Assembly: GCA_046047235.1 (NCBI GenBank)
Contig: JBJOII010000107.1
Location: 1 to 20,763 of the forward strand
DNA: 20,763 nt
DNA from: JBMTVN01 sp046047235
GTDB taxonomy: Bacteria; Verrucomicrobiota; Verrucomicrobiia; Limisphaerales; JAHDYP01
Direction: 5' to 3'
Shown here: piece by piece, positions 15,044 to 20,763 of the stretch
Numbering within the stretch: the stretch's first letter is position 1
Layout of the letters: every line of letters begins with the position of its first letter
Notes under the pieces: model-generated
What the model saw: only the letters and a program-made list of their open reading frames with translations
Told to the model about the DNA's origin: nothing
Databases searched by the model: none
Translations under genes and position numbers: made by a program

Positions 15044-15491
15044 AAACGCCCGCGCCCAACACGGCATCGAAACTCTCGTCGTCCGCCAAGACCCCTTCGC
15101 CTTCCTCGAAGTCATCCGCCGACTCCAAAACGGCGAGGTCGTCGCCCTCCTCGTCGACCGGCCACCCAAAGGCACATCCACCCCCGTCACGCTCTTTAAC
15201 CAAACCATCGCCGCCTCAGTCGCCCCCGCCGAAATCGCCCGCGCCTCCGGATGCCTCATCCTCCCCGTCCACCTCGTCCGCAACCCCACCGGCCGCTACG
15301 ACGCCACGGTCCTCCCCGAAATCCAATACGACCGCGCCAGCCTCCGCTCCCCCACTGCCCGACACCAGCTCGCTGGCGAAATCCTGCGTGCGTTCGAGAA
15401 CACAATACGGCAGCATGCCGACCAATGGTTCCATTTCGTTCCCATCTGGTCGCCCAATACCTCAGACGCCTCGCCGCGCTCGCGACAATAA
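14745..15491 (+). CDS. LpxL-like lysophospholipid acyltransferase (5' end uncertain, probable frameshift)
   Basis: The 248-residue frame carries the acyltransferase core: TPHLGNWE near 63-70 with the HX4E catalytic pair (H65, E70), a LLVDRPPKGT segment near 137-146, and a GCLILPVHLVR strand near 166-176. It would transfer an acyl chain to a lipid acceptor at the inner membrane. LpxL-type proteins are usually about 290-310 residues; the missing N-terminal helix (AELWQLALATTRRIPRPALH) is encoded directly upstream in the MMPL frame. The two frames meet at about 14762-14768 in a short CACACA run, so a 2-nt gain or 1-nt loss would rejoin them. The ATG at 14745 has no clear ribosome-binding site. 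Overlaps the LolA-like gene by 67 bp. Confidence 0.8.
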   Translation: MPSPPSHTAKLKAKQLYQQFGRKLVDLWLYESQSNIEHLFGQLHGAEGFHEKLRSKKGVLLVTPHLGNWEFGGPVLARHGIRLLALTLAEPHEPLTEIRKNARAQHGIETLVVRQDPFAFLEVIRRLQNGEVVALLVDRPPKGTSTPVTLFNQTIAASVAPAEIARASGCLILPVHLVRNPTGRYDATVLPEIQYDRASLRSPTARHQLAGEILRAFENTIRQHADQWFHFVPIWSPNTSDASPRSRQ

Positions 15492-16132
15492 CCCTCACGC
15501 TCCCCGCCACCAGCGCCGACAACCCCGCCTCCCCCGAAGGCCTCAATCGCTGGCTCGCCCAACAGGCAGATATCCAAACCTGGTCAGCCGAAGTCACCCA
15601 AACCCGCACTCTCCAGTCCCTCGCCCAACCCCTCACCACCCAGGGCCGCGTCTGGTTCAAAGCCCCCAATCTCTTCCGCTGGGAACTCGGCCAACCCGCC
15701 CGTACCATAGCCATCCGTGAACCGGAACAACTCGTCCTCCTCTACCCACGCCTAAAACGCGCCGAAATCTATCCCCTAACCGGTGACAAAACCGGCCCCT
15801 GGCGCAGCTCCCTCACTCTCCTCGAAGCCGGCTTCCCCCGCCAACAGGACGACCTCACAACACAATTCAACGTTCTCAAAGTCGAAACGTCCGGCGAATC
15901 CTCCATCGTCCACCTCGAACCCAAAGCCGCCGAAGCACGCCGCTGGGTCACCAGTATCCAGGTCACTCTCCGCACCACCAATCTCAACCTCGAAGCAACT
16001 CAGCTCACCTTCGCCGACGGATCAACGCTCCGTAACGAATTCCACAACGCCCAGCCCAACAGCGAAATCAATCCCGACCTCCTCAAAGCCTCCATCCCGA
16101 GCGATTTCGAAACCTCCCTGCCTACCCAATAA
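15425..16132 (+). CDS. LolA-like outer membrane lipoprotein carrier
   Basis: From ATG 15425 the protein is 235 residues with a signal peptide (RRLAALATITLTLPATSA, likely cut near residue 31). The mature part follows the LolA fold pattern: a GLNRWLAQQADIQTWSAEVTQTRTL segment, a GRVWFKAPNLFRWELGQP segment (conserved F-K-x-P-x-x-x-R-W-E), and a QLVLLYPRLKRAEIYPL strand. LolA-type proteins carry hydrophobic or lipidated cargo across the periplasm. Here, next to an MMPL transporter and an acyltransferase, it more likely serves that pathway than general lipoprotein sorting. The start overlaps the acyltransferase gene by 67 bp; upstream in-frame codons back to 15251 encode Pro/Arg-rich out-of-frame sequence and were rejected. 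Confidence 0.82.
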   Translation: MVPFRSHLVAQYLRRLAALATITLTLPATSADNPASPEGLNRWLAQQADIQTWSAEVTQTRTLQSLAQPLTTQGRVWFKAPNLFRWELGQPARTIAIREPEQLVLLYPRLKRAEIYPLTGDKTGPWRSSLTLLEAGFPRQQDDLTTQFNVLKVETSGESSIVHLEPKAAEARRWVTSIQVTLRTTNLNLEATQLTFADGSTLRNEFHNAQPNSEINPDLLKASIPSDFETSLPTQ

Positions 16133-16151
16133 ACCCCAAACCCGCCTCAGT

Positions 16152-17069
16152 ATGAACCCCCGCCCAACCACACCCCAAGGCTCCAGCCGACGCCGCTTCC
16201 TCAGCACCGCCACTCTCGCCGCCACCTGCTCCCCAGCCATCCTCACCGGCGCACCCCACCCCATCGACAACCTCGCCGCGTTCAAGATCACCAATGGCCG
16301 CATCCGCCAATCCATCATGGGCTGGACGTTTAATCCCATGCCCACCATGGAACTGGCCCGCCATTGCAAAGATATCGGCCTCGTCGCCATGGAGGGCGTC
16401 GGCTCGGAACATTACGCCGCCATCCGCCAGCTCGGACTCCAAATCTCCCTCGGCAGTAGCCACGGCTTCGCCCAAGGCCCCCTCAACCCAGCCAACCACG
16501 ACACGGTCGAAACGGAACTCCTCAAAGGTATCCAGCTCGCCACCCAATACGGCTTCAATCAGGTCATCACGTTCACCGGCATGCGCGAACCCGGCATCTC
16601 CGACGAAGCCGCCATCCGTAACTGCGTCGAATGCTGGAAACGCGTCATCCCCGAGGCGGAAAAGCAAGGCGTCACACTCTGCCTCGAACACCTCAACTCA
16701 CGCGATAATTCACACCCCATGAAAGGCCACCCCGGCTACTTCGGCGATGATGTCGACCTCTGTGTCGACCTCATCCGTAAAGTCGATTCGCCTAACATGA
16801 AACTCCTCTTCGACATCTACCACGTCCAAATCATGCACGGTGATGTGATCCGCCGAATCCGCCAATATCACGATGTCATCGCTCACGTGCATACTGCCGG
16901 CAACCCCGGCCGCGCCGAACTCGATGACACCCAGGAAATCCACTACCCCGGTGTCCTCAAGGCCCTTCTCGATACCGGCTACACCGGCTACGTCGCCCAG
17001 GAATTCATCCCCACCTGGCCCGACCCCATCCTCGCCCTCCGCCACGCCGCACGCACCTGCGATATCTAA
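16152..17069 (+). CDS. Tat-exported hydroxypyruvate isomerase-family TIM barrel protein
   Basis: This 305-residue protein begins with a twin-arginine signal (SSRRRFLSTATLAATC, residues 11-26), so it is predicted to fold in the cytoplasm and be exported. The rest is a xylose-isomerase-like TIM barrel close to Hyi: LCLEHLNS with E179, LLFDIYHVQIMHGD with D221, HVHTAGNPGRAELDDTQEIHY with H247, and YVAQEFIP with E284. These match the metal-binding and sugar-contact positions of hydroxypyruvate isomerase. True Hyi is cytoplasmic; secreted relatives are abundant in Planctomycetes and Verrucomicrobia and their substrates are mostly unknown sugars or sugar acids. The start codon lies 19 bp after the LolA-like gene; functional linkage to it is unclear. 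Confidence 0.85.
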   Translation: MNPRPTTPQGSSRRRFLSTATLAATCSPAILTGAPHPIDNLAAFKITNGRIRQSIMGWTFNPMPTMELARHCKDIGLVAMEGVGSEHYAAIRQLGLQISLGSSHGFAQGPLNPANHDTVETELLKGIQLATQYGFNQVITFTGMREPGISDEAAIRNCVECWKRVIPEAEKQGVTLCLEHLNSRDNSHPMKGHPGYFGDDVDLCVDLIRKVDSPNMKLLFDIYHVQIMHGDVIRRIRQYHDVIAHVHTAGNPGRAELDDTQEIHYPGVLKALLDTGYTGYVAQEFIPTWPDPILALRHAARTCDI

Positions 17070-17124
17070 ACCCCCACATCAGCCCTTCCCCAGACCACTG
17101 AAGAAGCATCCCCCAGCAAGGACT

Positions 17125-17193
17125 CCATTCATGTAAGGCAGGTTCACGCGGATAATCTCAGAACCCTCACACCGGCACCATTCACGCTCCCCG
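17125..17193 (+). repeat. ~68-bp intergenic repeat, copy A
   Basis: Starts CCATTCATGTAAGGCAGG, continues with GTTCACGCGGATAATC and ends with CACCATTCACGCTC. The same order of blocks recurs at 19500-19572 and 19632-19699. The unit begins and ends with a CCATTCA(T/C)G motif, i.e. short direct repeats. It lies in the convergent gap between the TIM barrel gene and the prepilin peptidase gene. The middle part is less conserved than in the other copies. Confidence 0.75.
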
Positions 17194-17236
17194 CTCCCGG
17201 CCACTATCCACCATCCACGATCTACGATCCCCCCAC

Positions 17237-18349
17237 CTAAATCTCAATCTGCAACCACCACCGCAGAATTCCCGGCCCCCAAAACATCCAAATCACCGCC
17301 GCTAACGCAATGTAGGGCCCATACGGCAACCGGCTCGACCACTCCCGCTTCCCCACCGCAATCAAGGTAATCCCCACCAACGCCCCGATAAACGCACTCG
17401 CCGTCAAAGAAAACAAAGTCGCCTGCCAACCCAAAAAGGCCCCGATCGCCCCCATAAATTTCACATCGCCAAAACCCATCGCCTCCCGCGGAATCGTCAG
17501 CTTGTCCGTCACTACCTCCAACCACTCAATCGGCTCCGGATCATACTCGTCCTCCCCAATCCGTAGCAGATGCTTCGATACCGCCACATCCACATCCCAA
17601 TAACACCGGTCCACCATCTGTACCCGCTCCGCCCGAAACCGAATCGTGTCCGACTTCCGATAAAAGAACTCGTCATACGGCACGGCCTCCTCCGGCAAAA
17701 TCAAAGCCTCGTCGGTAAATAACAACCGCACCGGCTCCTCAAAATCCACGTTCTGCTTGCCAAACATCAGCTTGCCCAACCGCACAATCCCATACACCAA
17801 CCCAAACCCCACCAGCCCCCCCACCAATGACGCCAATATCCCCTCCAAAACCCCCTTCGCCCCGTGCAGCGACGGCAACAACGCCGAACACACCATCCCC
17901 GCCCACATCCCCCCAATCGTAATCTCGTCAGGAATAATCATGTGCTCCAAATCAATGAAGGTGGCCGCCACAAACGCCGCCAACAGAAACGCATAAACCA
18001 AAGCCCTCCACGCCGAATCCTCCCCAAACGCCAGCCAACTGCTCAAAAATAAAAACGCCGTCAGCAACTCCACCAAAAAATACCTCACGGAAATCGGCGC
18101 CCCACAGTTCTTGCAACGCCCCCGCAACATCAACCACGTTACCAACGGCACATTCAAATACATCGGTATCGAATACCCGCAGTGCGGACAATGCGACGGC
18201 GGCGAAACCACACTCTCCCCCCTCGGCATCCGGTAAATGCACACGTTGAGGAAACTCCCCACCATGCTGCCGAACACAAAAAAGACCACCGCCCAAAACG
18301 CATCCGGCACCGCTGCCCAAACCCGCGGATCAAAAACCGGCTCTAACAC
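17237..18349 (-). CDS. Prepilin peptidase (A24 family) with a large internal insertion
   Basis: This 370-residue inner-membrane aspartic protease cuts and N-methylates type IV prepilins and pseudopilins. Start GTG 18349 overlaps the aroE stop by 7 bp and places the GSMVGSFLNVCIYRMPRGES motif at the family position; the longer frame to 18469 overlaps aroE and is rejected. Two zinc-type pairs are present: C54/C57 (CPHCGYS) and C79/C82 (CKNCGAP). Catalytic aspartates are D133 (FIDLEHMIIPDE) and D295 (MGFGDVK). Between them lies an extra, acidic, non-membrane segment of about 95 residues (about 197-288). No pilin genes are nearby in this window. Confidence 0.92.
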   Translation of the reverse strand: MLEPVFDPRVWAAVPDAFWAVVFFVFGSMVGSFLNVCIYRMPRGESVVSPPSHCPHCGYSIPMYLNVPLVTWLMLRGRCKNCGAPISVRYFLVELLTAFLFLSSWLAFGEDSAWRALVYAFLLAAFVAATFIDLEHMIIPDEITIGGMWAGMVCSALLPSLHGAKGVLEGILASLVGGLVGFGLVYGIVRLGKLMFGKQNVDFEEPVRLLFTDEALILPEEAVPYDEFFYRKSDTIRFRAERVQMVDRCYWDVDVAVSKHLLRIGEDEYDPEPIEWLEVVTDKLTIPREAMGFGDVKFMGAIGAFLGWQATLFSLTASAFIGALVGITLIAVGKREWSSRLPYGPYIALAAVIWMFWGPGILRWWLQIEI

Positions 18350-19299
18350 GTAGCCTCCTCTAAATGGGACCGCAACGCCTCCCGCATCACCTCCACCGGC
18401 CCCGGCCGCCCAGTCCATAACTCCAACGCCCTCACCCCCTGATACAACAACATCCCCATCCCGTTGCACGCCGGCCTCCCAGCCGCCCGCGCATCCCGCA
18501 ACAACCGCGTCTCCGCCGGTCGATAAATCATGTCATACACCGCACCCACCCGACCCAAATCCAAACCACTCCCCTCCAAAGGACTCCCATCCCCCGCCTT
18601 CAAACCCAAAGAGGTCGCGTTCAAAACCAAATCCACCGATCCATCAGGATACCCCACCTCCACCCGAACCCCCGGATGCCTCACCCCAATCTCATCAGCC
18701 ACCTCCCGCGCCTTCGATTCCGTACGGTTAACCAGATAAAGCGAACGCACCCCCGCACTCGCCAGCTTCAACGCCGCCGTCCTCCCCGCACCCCCAGCTC
18801 CCAAAACCACCATATCCGCCCCGCCCACCCCCACACCCAAATCCTCCTCCACCGACCGCACAATCGCGTCCGCATCCGTATTAAAACCCTTCGCCCGCAC
18901 CTCCCCCTCCACCCCACCCTCCAATAACCCGACCGGAACCCAGTCCCCCCCCGCATCCCGCGCCTCAAACCGGATCGTGTTCACCGCCCCCCAACGCCGC
19001 GCCGTCTCATCCAGCTCGTCCACCATCGAAACCGCCAGCAGCTTGTGCGGCACAGTCAAATTCAACCCCAAGAACCCCATCGCCCTCGCCCCCTCAATCG
19101 CCTCCCCCAAACGCTCCGGTAACACCTCAAATGCCAAATACCGCCAGTCCAACCCCAAGGCTGTAATCCCCGCATTCTGCATCGCCGGCGATGCCGAATG
19201 CCGAATCGGATGTCCCAACACAGCACAGTAACGCGTGCTCGCAGATAGTTCCTGATGGTTCCCGCCAATCACGCGGCTCTTATACGCAAGCCCACCCAC
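18343..19299 (-). CDS. aroE: Shikimate dehydrogenase
   Basis: This 318-residue enzyme reduces 3-dehydroshikimate to shikimate with NADPH in aromatic amino acid synthesis. Visible motifs: GHPIRHSASP with substrate serines S35 and S37, NLTVPHK with catalytic K86, VNTI (N106), FNTD with catalytic D141, nucleotide loop GAGGAG (166-171), VNRT (189-192) and a C-terminal LYQG segment. Between N106 and D141 there is an insertion of roughly 20 residues not usual in the family (ARDAGGDWVPVGLLEGGVEG). The first start, GTG 19299, gives a long N-terminus; GTG 19272 is possible. It overlaps the prepilin peptidase gene by 7 bp, so they are co-transcribed. The protein is very Gly/Val/Arg-rich, reflecting its G-rich coding strand. 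Confidence 0.92.
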   Translation of the reverse strand: MGGLAYKSRVIGGNHQELSASTRYCAVLGHPIRHSASPAMQNAGITALGLDWRYLAFEVLPERLGEAIEGARAMGFLGLNLTVPHKLLAVSMVDELDETARRWGAVNTIRFEARDAGGDWVPVGLLEGGVEGEVRAKGFNTDADAIVRSVEEDLGVGVGGADMVVLGAGGAGRTAALKLASAGVRSLYLVNRTESKAREVADEIGVRHPGVRVEVGYPDGSVDLVLNATSLGLKAGDGSPLEGSGLDLGRVGAVYDMIYRPAETRLLRDARAAGRPACNGMGMLLYQGVRALELWTGRPGPVEVMREALRSHLEEATC

Positions 19300-19444
19300 G
19301 CTTCAAAGACCAGATTTTCAGCCCACATACCCCCCTGTTGACTCATAAGTTTTCACACCGGGGCCGGAAGGACCGGGAGGGCAAACAGGGACGTTGAATC
19401 AAAAAGAATGACACCGCCAACCCAAAGACATGCCGATGAGTCAA

Positions 19445-19487
19445 AAGGTTCACGCGGAAAATCCCAGAACCCGCACACCCGCACCAG
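19445..19487 (+). repeat. ~68-bp intergenic repeat, copy B (partial)
   Basis: Begins at the internal block GGTTCACGCGG, followed by AAAATCCCAGAACCC and CACACCCGCACCA. It lacks the CATGTAAGGC start and the CCATTCACG end of the complete copies, and most resembles copy A in its middle part. Confidence 0.6.
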
Positions 19488-19499
19488 GCCACCACAAGC

Positions 19500-19572
19500 A
19501 CCCCATTCATGTAAGGCAGGTTCATGCGGATAATCCCAGCCCCCTCAAATCAACACCATTCACGCTCTCGTC
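19500..19572 (+). repeat. ~68-bp intergenic repeat, copy C
   Basis: Runs from CCCATTCATGTAAGGCAGG through TTCATGCGGATAATCCCAGC and CCCCTCAAATCAACACCA to TTCACGCTC. It is nearly identical to copy D, which lies about 130 bp downstream in the same orientation. Confidence 0.8.
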
Positions 19573-19631
19573 CACCCCTCCACCCACATCCACCATCCCA
19601 GCCCCCAACCAACACCAGCCCCCACAACCAC

Positions 19632-19699
19632 TCCATTCATGTAAGGCCAGTTCACGCGGATAATCCCAGCCCCCTCAAATCAGCACCATTCACGCTCCC
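19632..19699 (+). repeat. ~68-bp intergenic repeat, copy D
   Basis: Runs from TCCATTCATGTAAGGC through TTCACGCGGATAATCCCAGC and CCCCTCAAATCAGCACCA to TTCACGCTCCCG. It differs from copy C at only a few positions, the closest pair in the window. Confidence 0.8.
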
Positions 19700-19759
19700 G
19701 GCTTCCACCACGCCTCAGACTGGATTCCTTCCCGCCTTGCAGTAACTTCTACCCAGTTC

Positions 19760-20365
19760 ATGCATACACGGCCCGCCATCCTACCCCTCCTGCTCCTCAC
19801 CCTCCTGCTCACCGCCTGCAAACCCAACCTCAACCAACTCAGCCAACACCACCACGTCGGCAACTTCTCCCTCGTCAACCAATACAACCAACCGTTCGAA
19901 CGCCAGCAACTCGAAGACAAAATCTGGATCGCCAATTTCTTCTTCGCCGGCTGCACCACGGAATGCTCCTCCGTCCTCCACAACATCGCCACTCTCCAGT
20001 CCCAGCTCCAATCCCACCCCAATGTCCTCCTGGTCTCCTTCACCACGGACCCCAGATCCGATACCCCCGATGTCCTGAAAGCTTTCTCCGAACCCTTCCA
20101 CCCGGAAACCAACCGCTGGTTCTTCCTCACCGGCGACCGACAACAAATCCTCCGCACCATCGTCGGCGATTTCCTCATGCCCATCACCACCGACTTCCGC
20201 GCTCAGGCCGACCTGCTCAGCGGACTCGTCCACAGTGACCAGCTCGCCCTCGTCGATAAAACCGGCACAGTCCGCGCCTACTTCAACGGCCTCGACCCCG
20301 AGATGCCTAACCAAGTCCTCCGCGCCCTCCAGGAACTCCAGCAGGAATCACCCCGCCAACCCTGA
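19760..20365 (+). CDS. SCO1/SenC family copper-related thioredoxin-fold lipoprotein
   Basis: This 201-residue protein has a lipoprotein signal (LLLTLLLTAC, lipidated C20) and a thioredoxin-like SCO domain. FFFAGCTTECSSV holds the CxxxC copper or redox pair (C65, C69), and GLVHSDQLALVDKTGTVRAYF holds the conserved His (H158) that completes the copper site in SCO proteins. SCO proteins deliver copper to, or reduce, the CuA centre of cytochrome oxidase at the outer face of the inner membrane. The usual CPxxCP prolines are absent, which is a variation on the motif. The next gene, 13 bp downstream, is a CusF-like copper-binding lipoprotein, supporting a copper role. Oxidase subunits may lie to the right, outside the window. 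Confidence 0.88.
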   Translation: MHTRPAILPLLLLTLLLTACKPNLNQLSQHHHVGNFSLVNQYNQPFERQQLEDKIWIANFFFAGCTTECSSVLHNIATLQSQLQSHPNVLLVSFTTDPRSDTPDVLKAFSEPFHPETNRWFFLTGDRQQILRTIVGDFLMPITTDFRAQADLLSGLVHSDQLALVDKTGTVRAYFNGLDPEMPNQVLRALQELQQESPRQP

Positions 20366-20378
20366 TCCGCAGCATCCC

Positions 20379-20763
20379 ATGAATCCCAAACTCGCAAGAT
20401 CCCTCGCCGCCATCACAACCACCCTGATCCTCAACACTGGTTGCAGCCCCCAACAACCGACCACACCAACCCCAACCCAAAACTACACAGTCACCGGTGT
20501 CGTCCAACGAATCCAGCCCGACGGAAAAACCGCCATCATCCAACATGACCTCATCCCCAACTACATGATGGCCATGACGATGCCCTTCAGCGCCCAGAAC
20601 ACTCAAACGCTCAGCCACATCTATCCCGGAGACCAAATCACTTTCACGCTCCACATCACCACCAACGACGCATGGATCTCCACCGTCGAAAAAACCGGAC
20701 GCTCCTTCGCCACCCAAAAAAACCCTCCCGCCCCCGGTGACCTCGCCTTCCCGGACGAACGCA
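20379..20763 (+). CDS. CusF-like copper-binding lipoprotein (runs off right edge)
   Basis: The visible 128 codons encode a lipoprotein signal (ATG 20379, LILNTGC with lipidated C22), a Pro/Thr-rich spacer, and a small beta-barrel domain of the CusF type. TVTGVVQRIQPDGKTAIIQHDLIPNYMMAMTMPF has the His and the M-x-M residues used to bind copper in this family. After the domain, NPPAPGDLAFPDER looks like the start of a further domain; in related organisms such proteins can continue into an SCO domain, but this cannot be seen here. It directly follows the SCO-type gene, so both likely handle copper in the periplasm. Confidence 0.82.
   Translation, partial: MNPKLARSLAAITTTLILNTGCSPQQPTTPTPTQNYTVTGVVQRIQPDGKTAIIQHDLIPNYMMAMTMPFSAQNTQTLSHIYPGDQITFTLHITTNDAWISTVEKTGRSFATQKNPPAPGDLAFPDER

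Larger units (their letters stand above)
19300..19759. other. Repeat-containing intergenic region
   Basis: This 460-bp gap between the divergent aroE and SCO-type genes holds one partial and two full copies of the ~68-bp repeat. Frames that cross it are repeat-derived and Ser/Pro/His-rich, with no conserved domain. I see no tRNA and no clear promoter, though promoters for both flanking genes must lie here. Confidence 0.6.

Noticed and set aside
18350..18469. Longer prepilin peptidase start at 18469
   Set aside because: The extra 40 residues are Gly/Val-rich out-of-frame reading of the aroE 3' end and precede the normal family N-terminus.
19343..19663. Small open frames across the repeat region before the SCO-type gene
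   Set aside because: They are built from the intergenic repeat and lack any conserved domain or good start site.
17125..19699. Repeat copies as a CRISPR array
   Set aside because: Copies are few, irregularly spaced by up to 2 kb, imperfect, and there are no cas genes.

Overview
This window reads as bacterial chromosome, most likely from Verrucomicrobiota (Pedosphaera/Limisphaerales-like). That placement is an inference from gene content: a Gld-like ABC operon with a DUF4340 partner, a prepilin peptidase with a large internal insertion, SCO/CusF copper lipoproteins and LolA/MMPL/LpxL-type export genes. I found no rRNA, tRNA or CRISPR array.

Bases 1 to about 4,500 look like part of an integron gene-cassette array read on the + strand. 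Five attC-like recombination sites separate small, mostly promoterless-looking genes: a ParE-type toxin-antitoxin pair, a tiny membrane protein, a DUF433/DUF5615 toxin-antitoxin pair and a secreted Asp-box beta-propeller protein. Each complete cassette begins with a core site of the form GTTCG(A/C)(C/T) and ends with its exact reverse complement. Two attC sites are interrupted in the same place by deletion derivatives of one group II intron, inserted on the opposite strand. Removing the intron at 1510-2116 restores an intact attC arm. The integrase gene is not in the window and would be expected to the left.

Bases 4,500-6,630 are a transition zone with small unrecognised genes, two of them membrane proteins, and weak inverted repeats. 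From about 5,100 onward the + strand becomes strikingly C-rich and G-poor whichever way genes point, unlike the cassette region.

Bases 6,631-11,570 hold a tight four-gene minus-strand operon: ABC ATPase, ABC-2 permease, GldG-like auxiliary protein and DUF4340 protein, with a recognisable sigma70-type promoter. Bases 11,636-17,069 hold a plus-strand run: lipoprotein, MMPL/RND-type transporter, LpxL-type acyltransferase (apparently frameshifted from a fusion with the transporter), LolA-like periplasmic carrier and a Tat-exported hydroxypyruvate-isomerase-family TIM barrel. The first four look like a lipid or lipid-linked product export unit. Bases 17,237-19,299 hold aroE and a prepilin peptidase overlapping on the minus strand, bracketed by copies of a ~68-bp intergenic repeat. 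The right end has an SCO1/SenC-type lipoprotein followed by a truncated CusF-like copper-binding lipoprotein.
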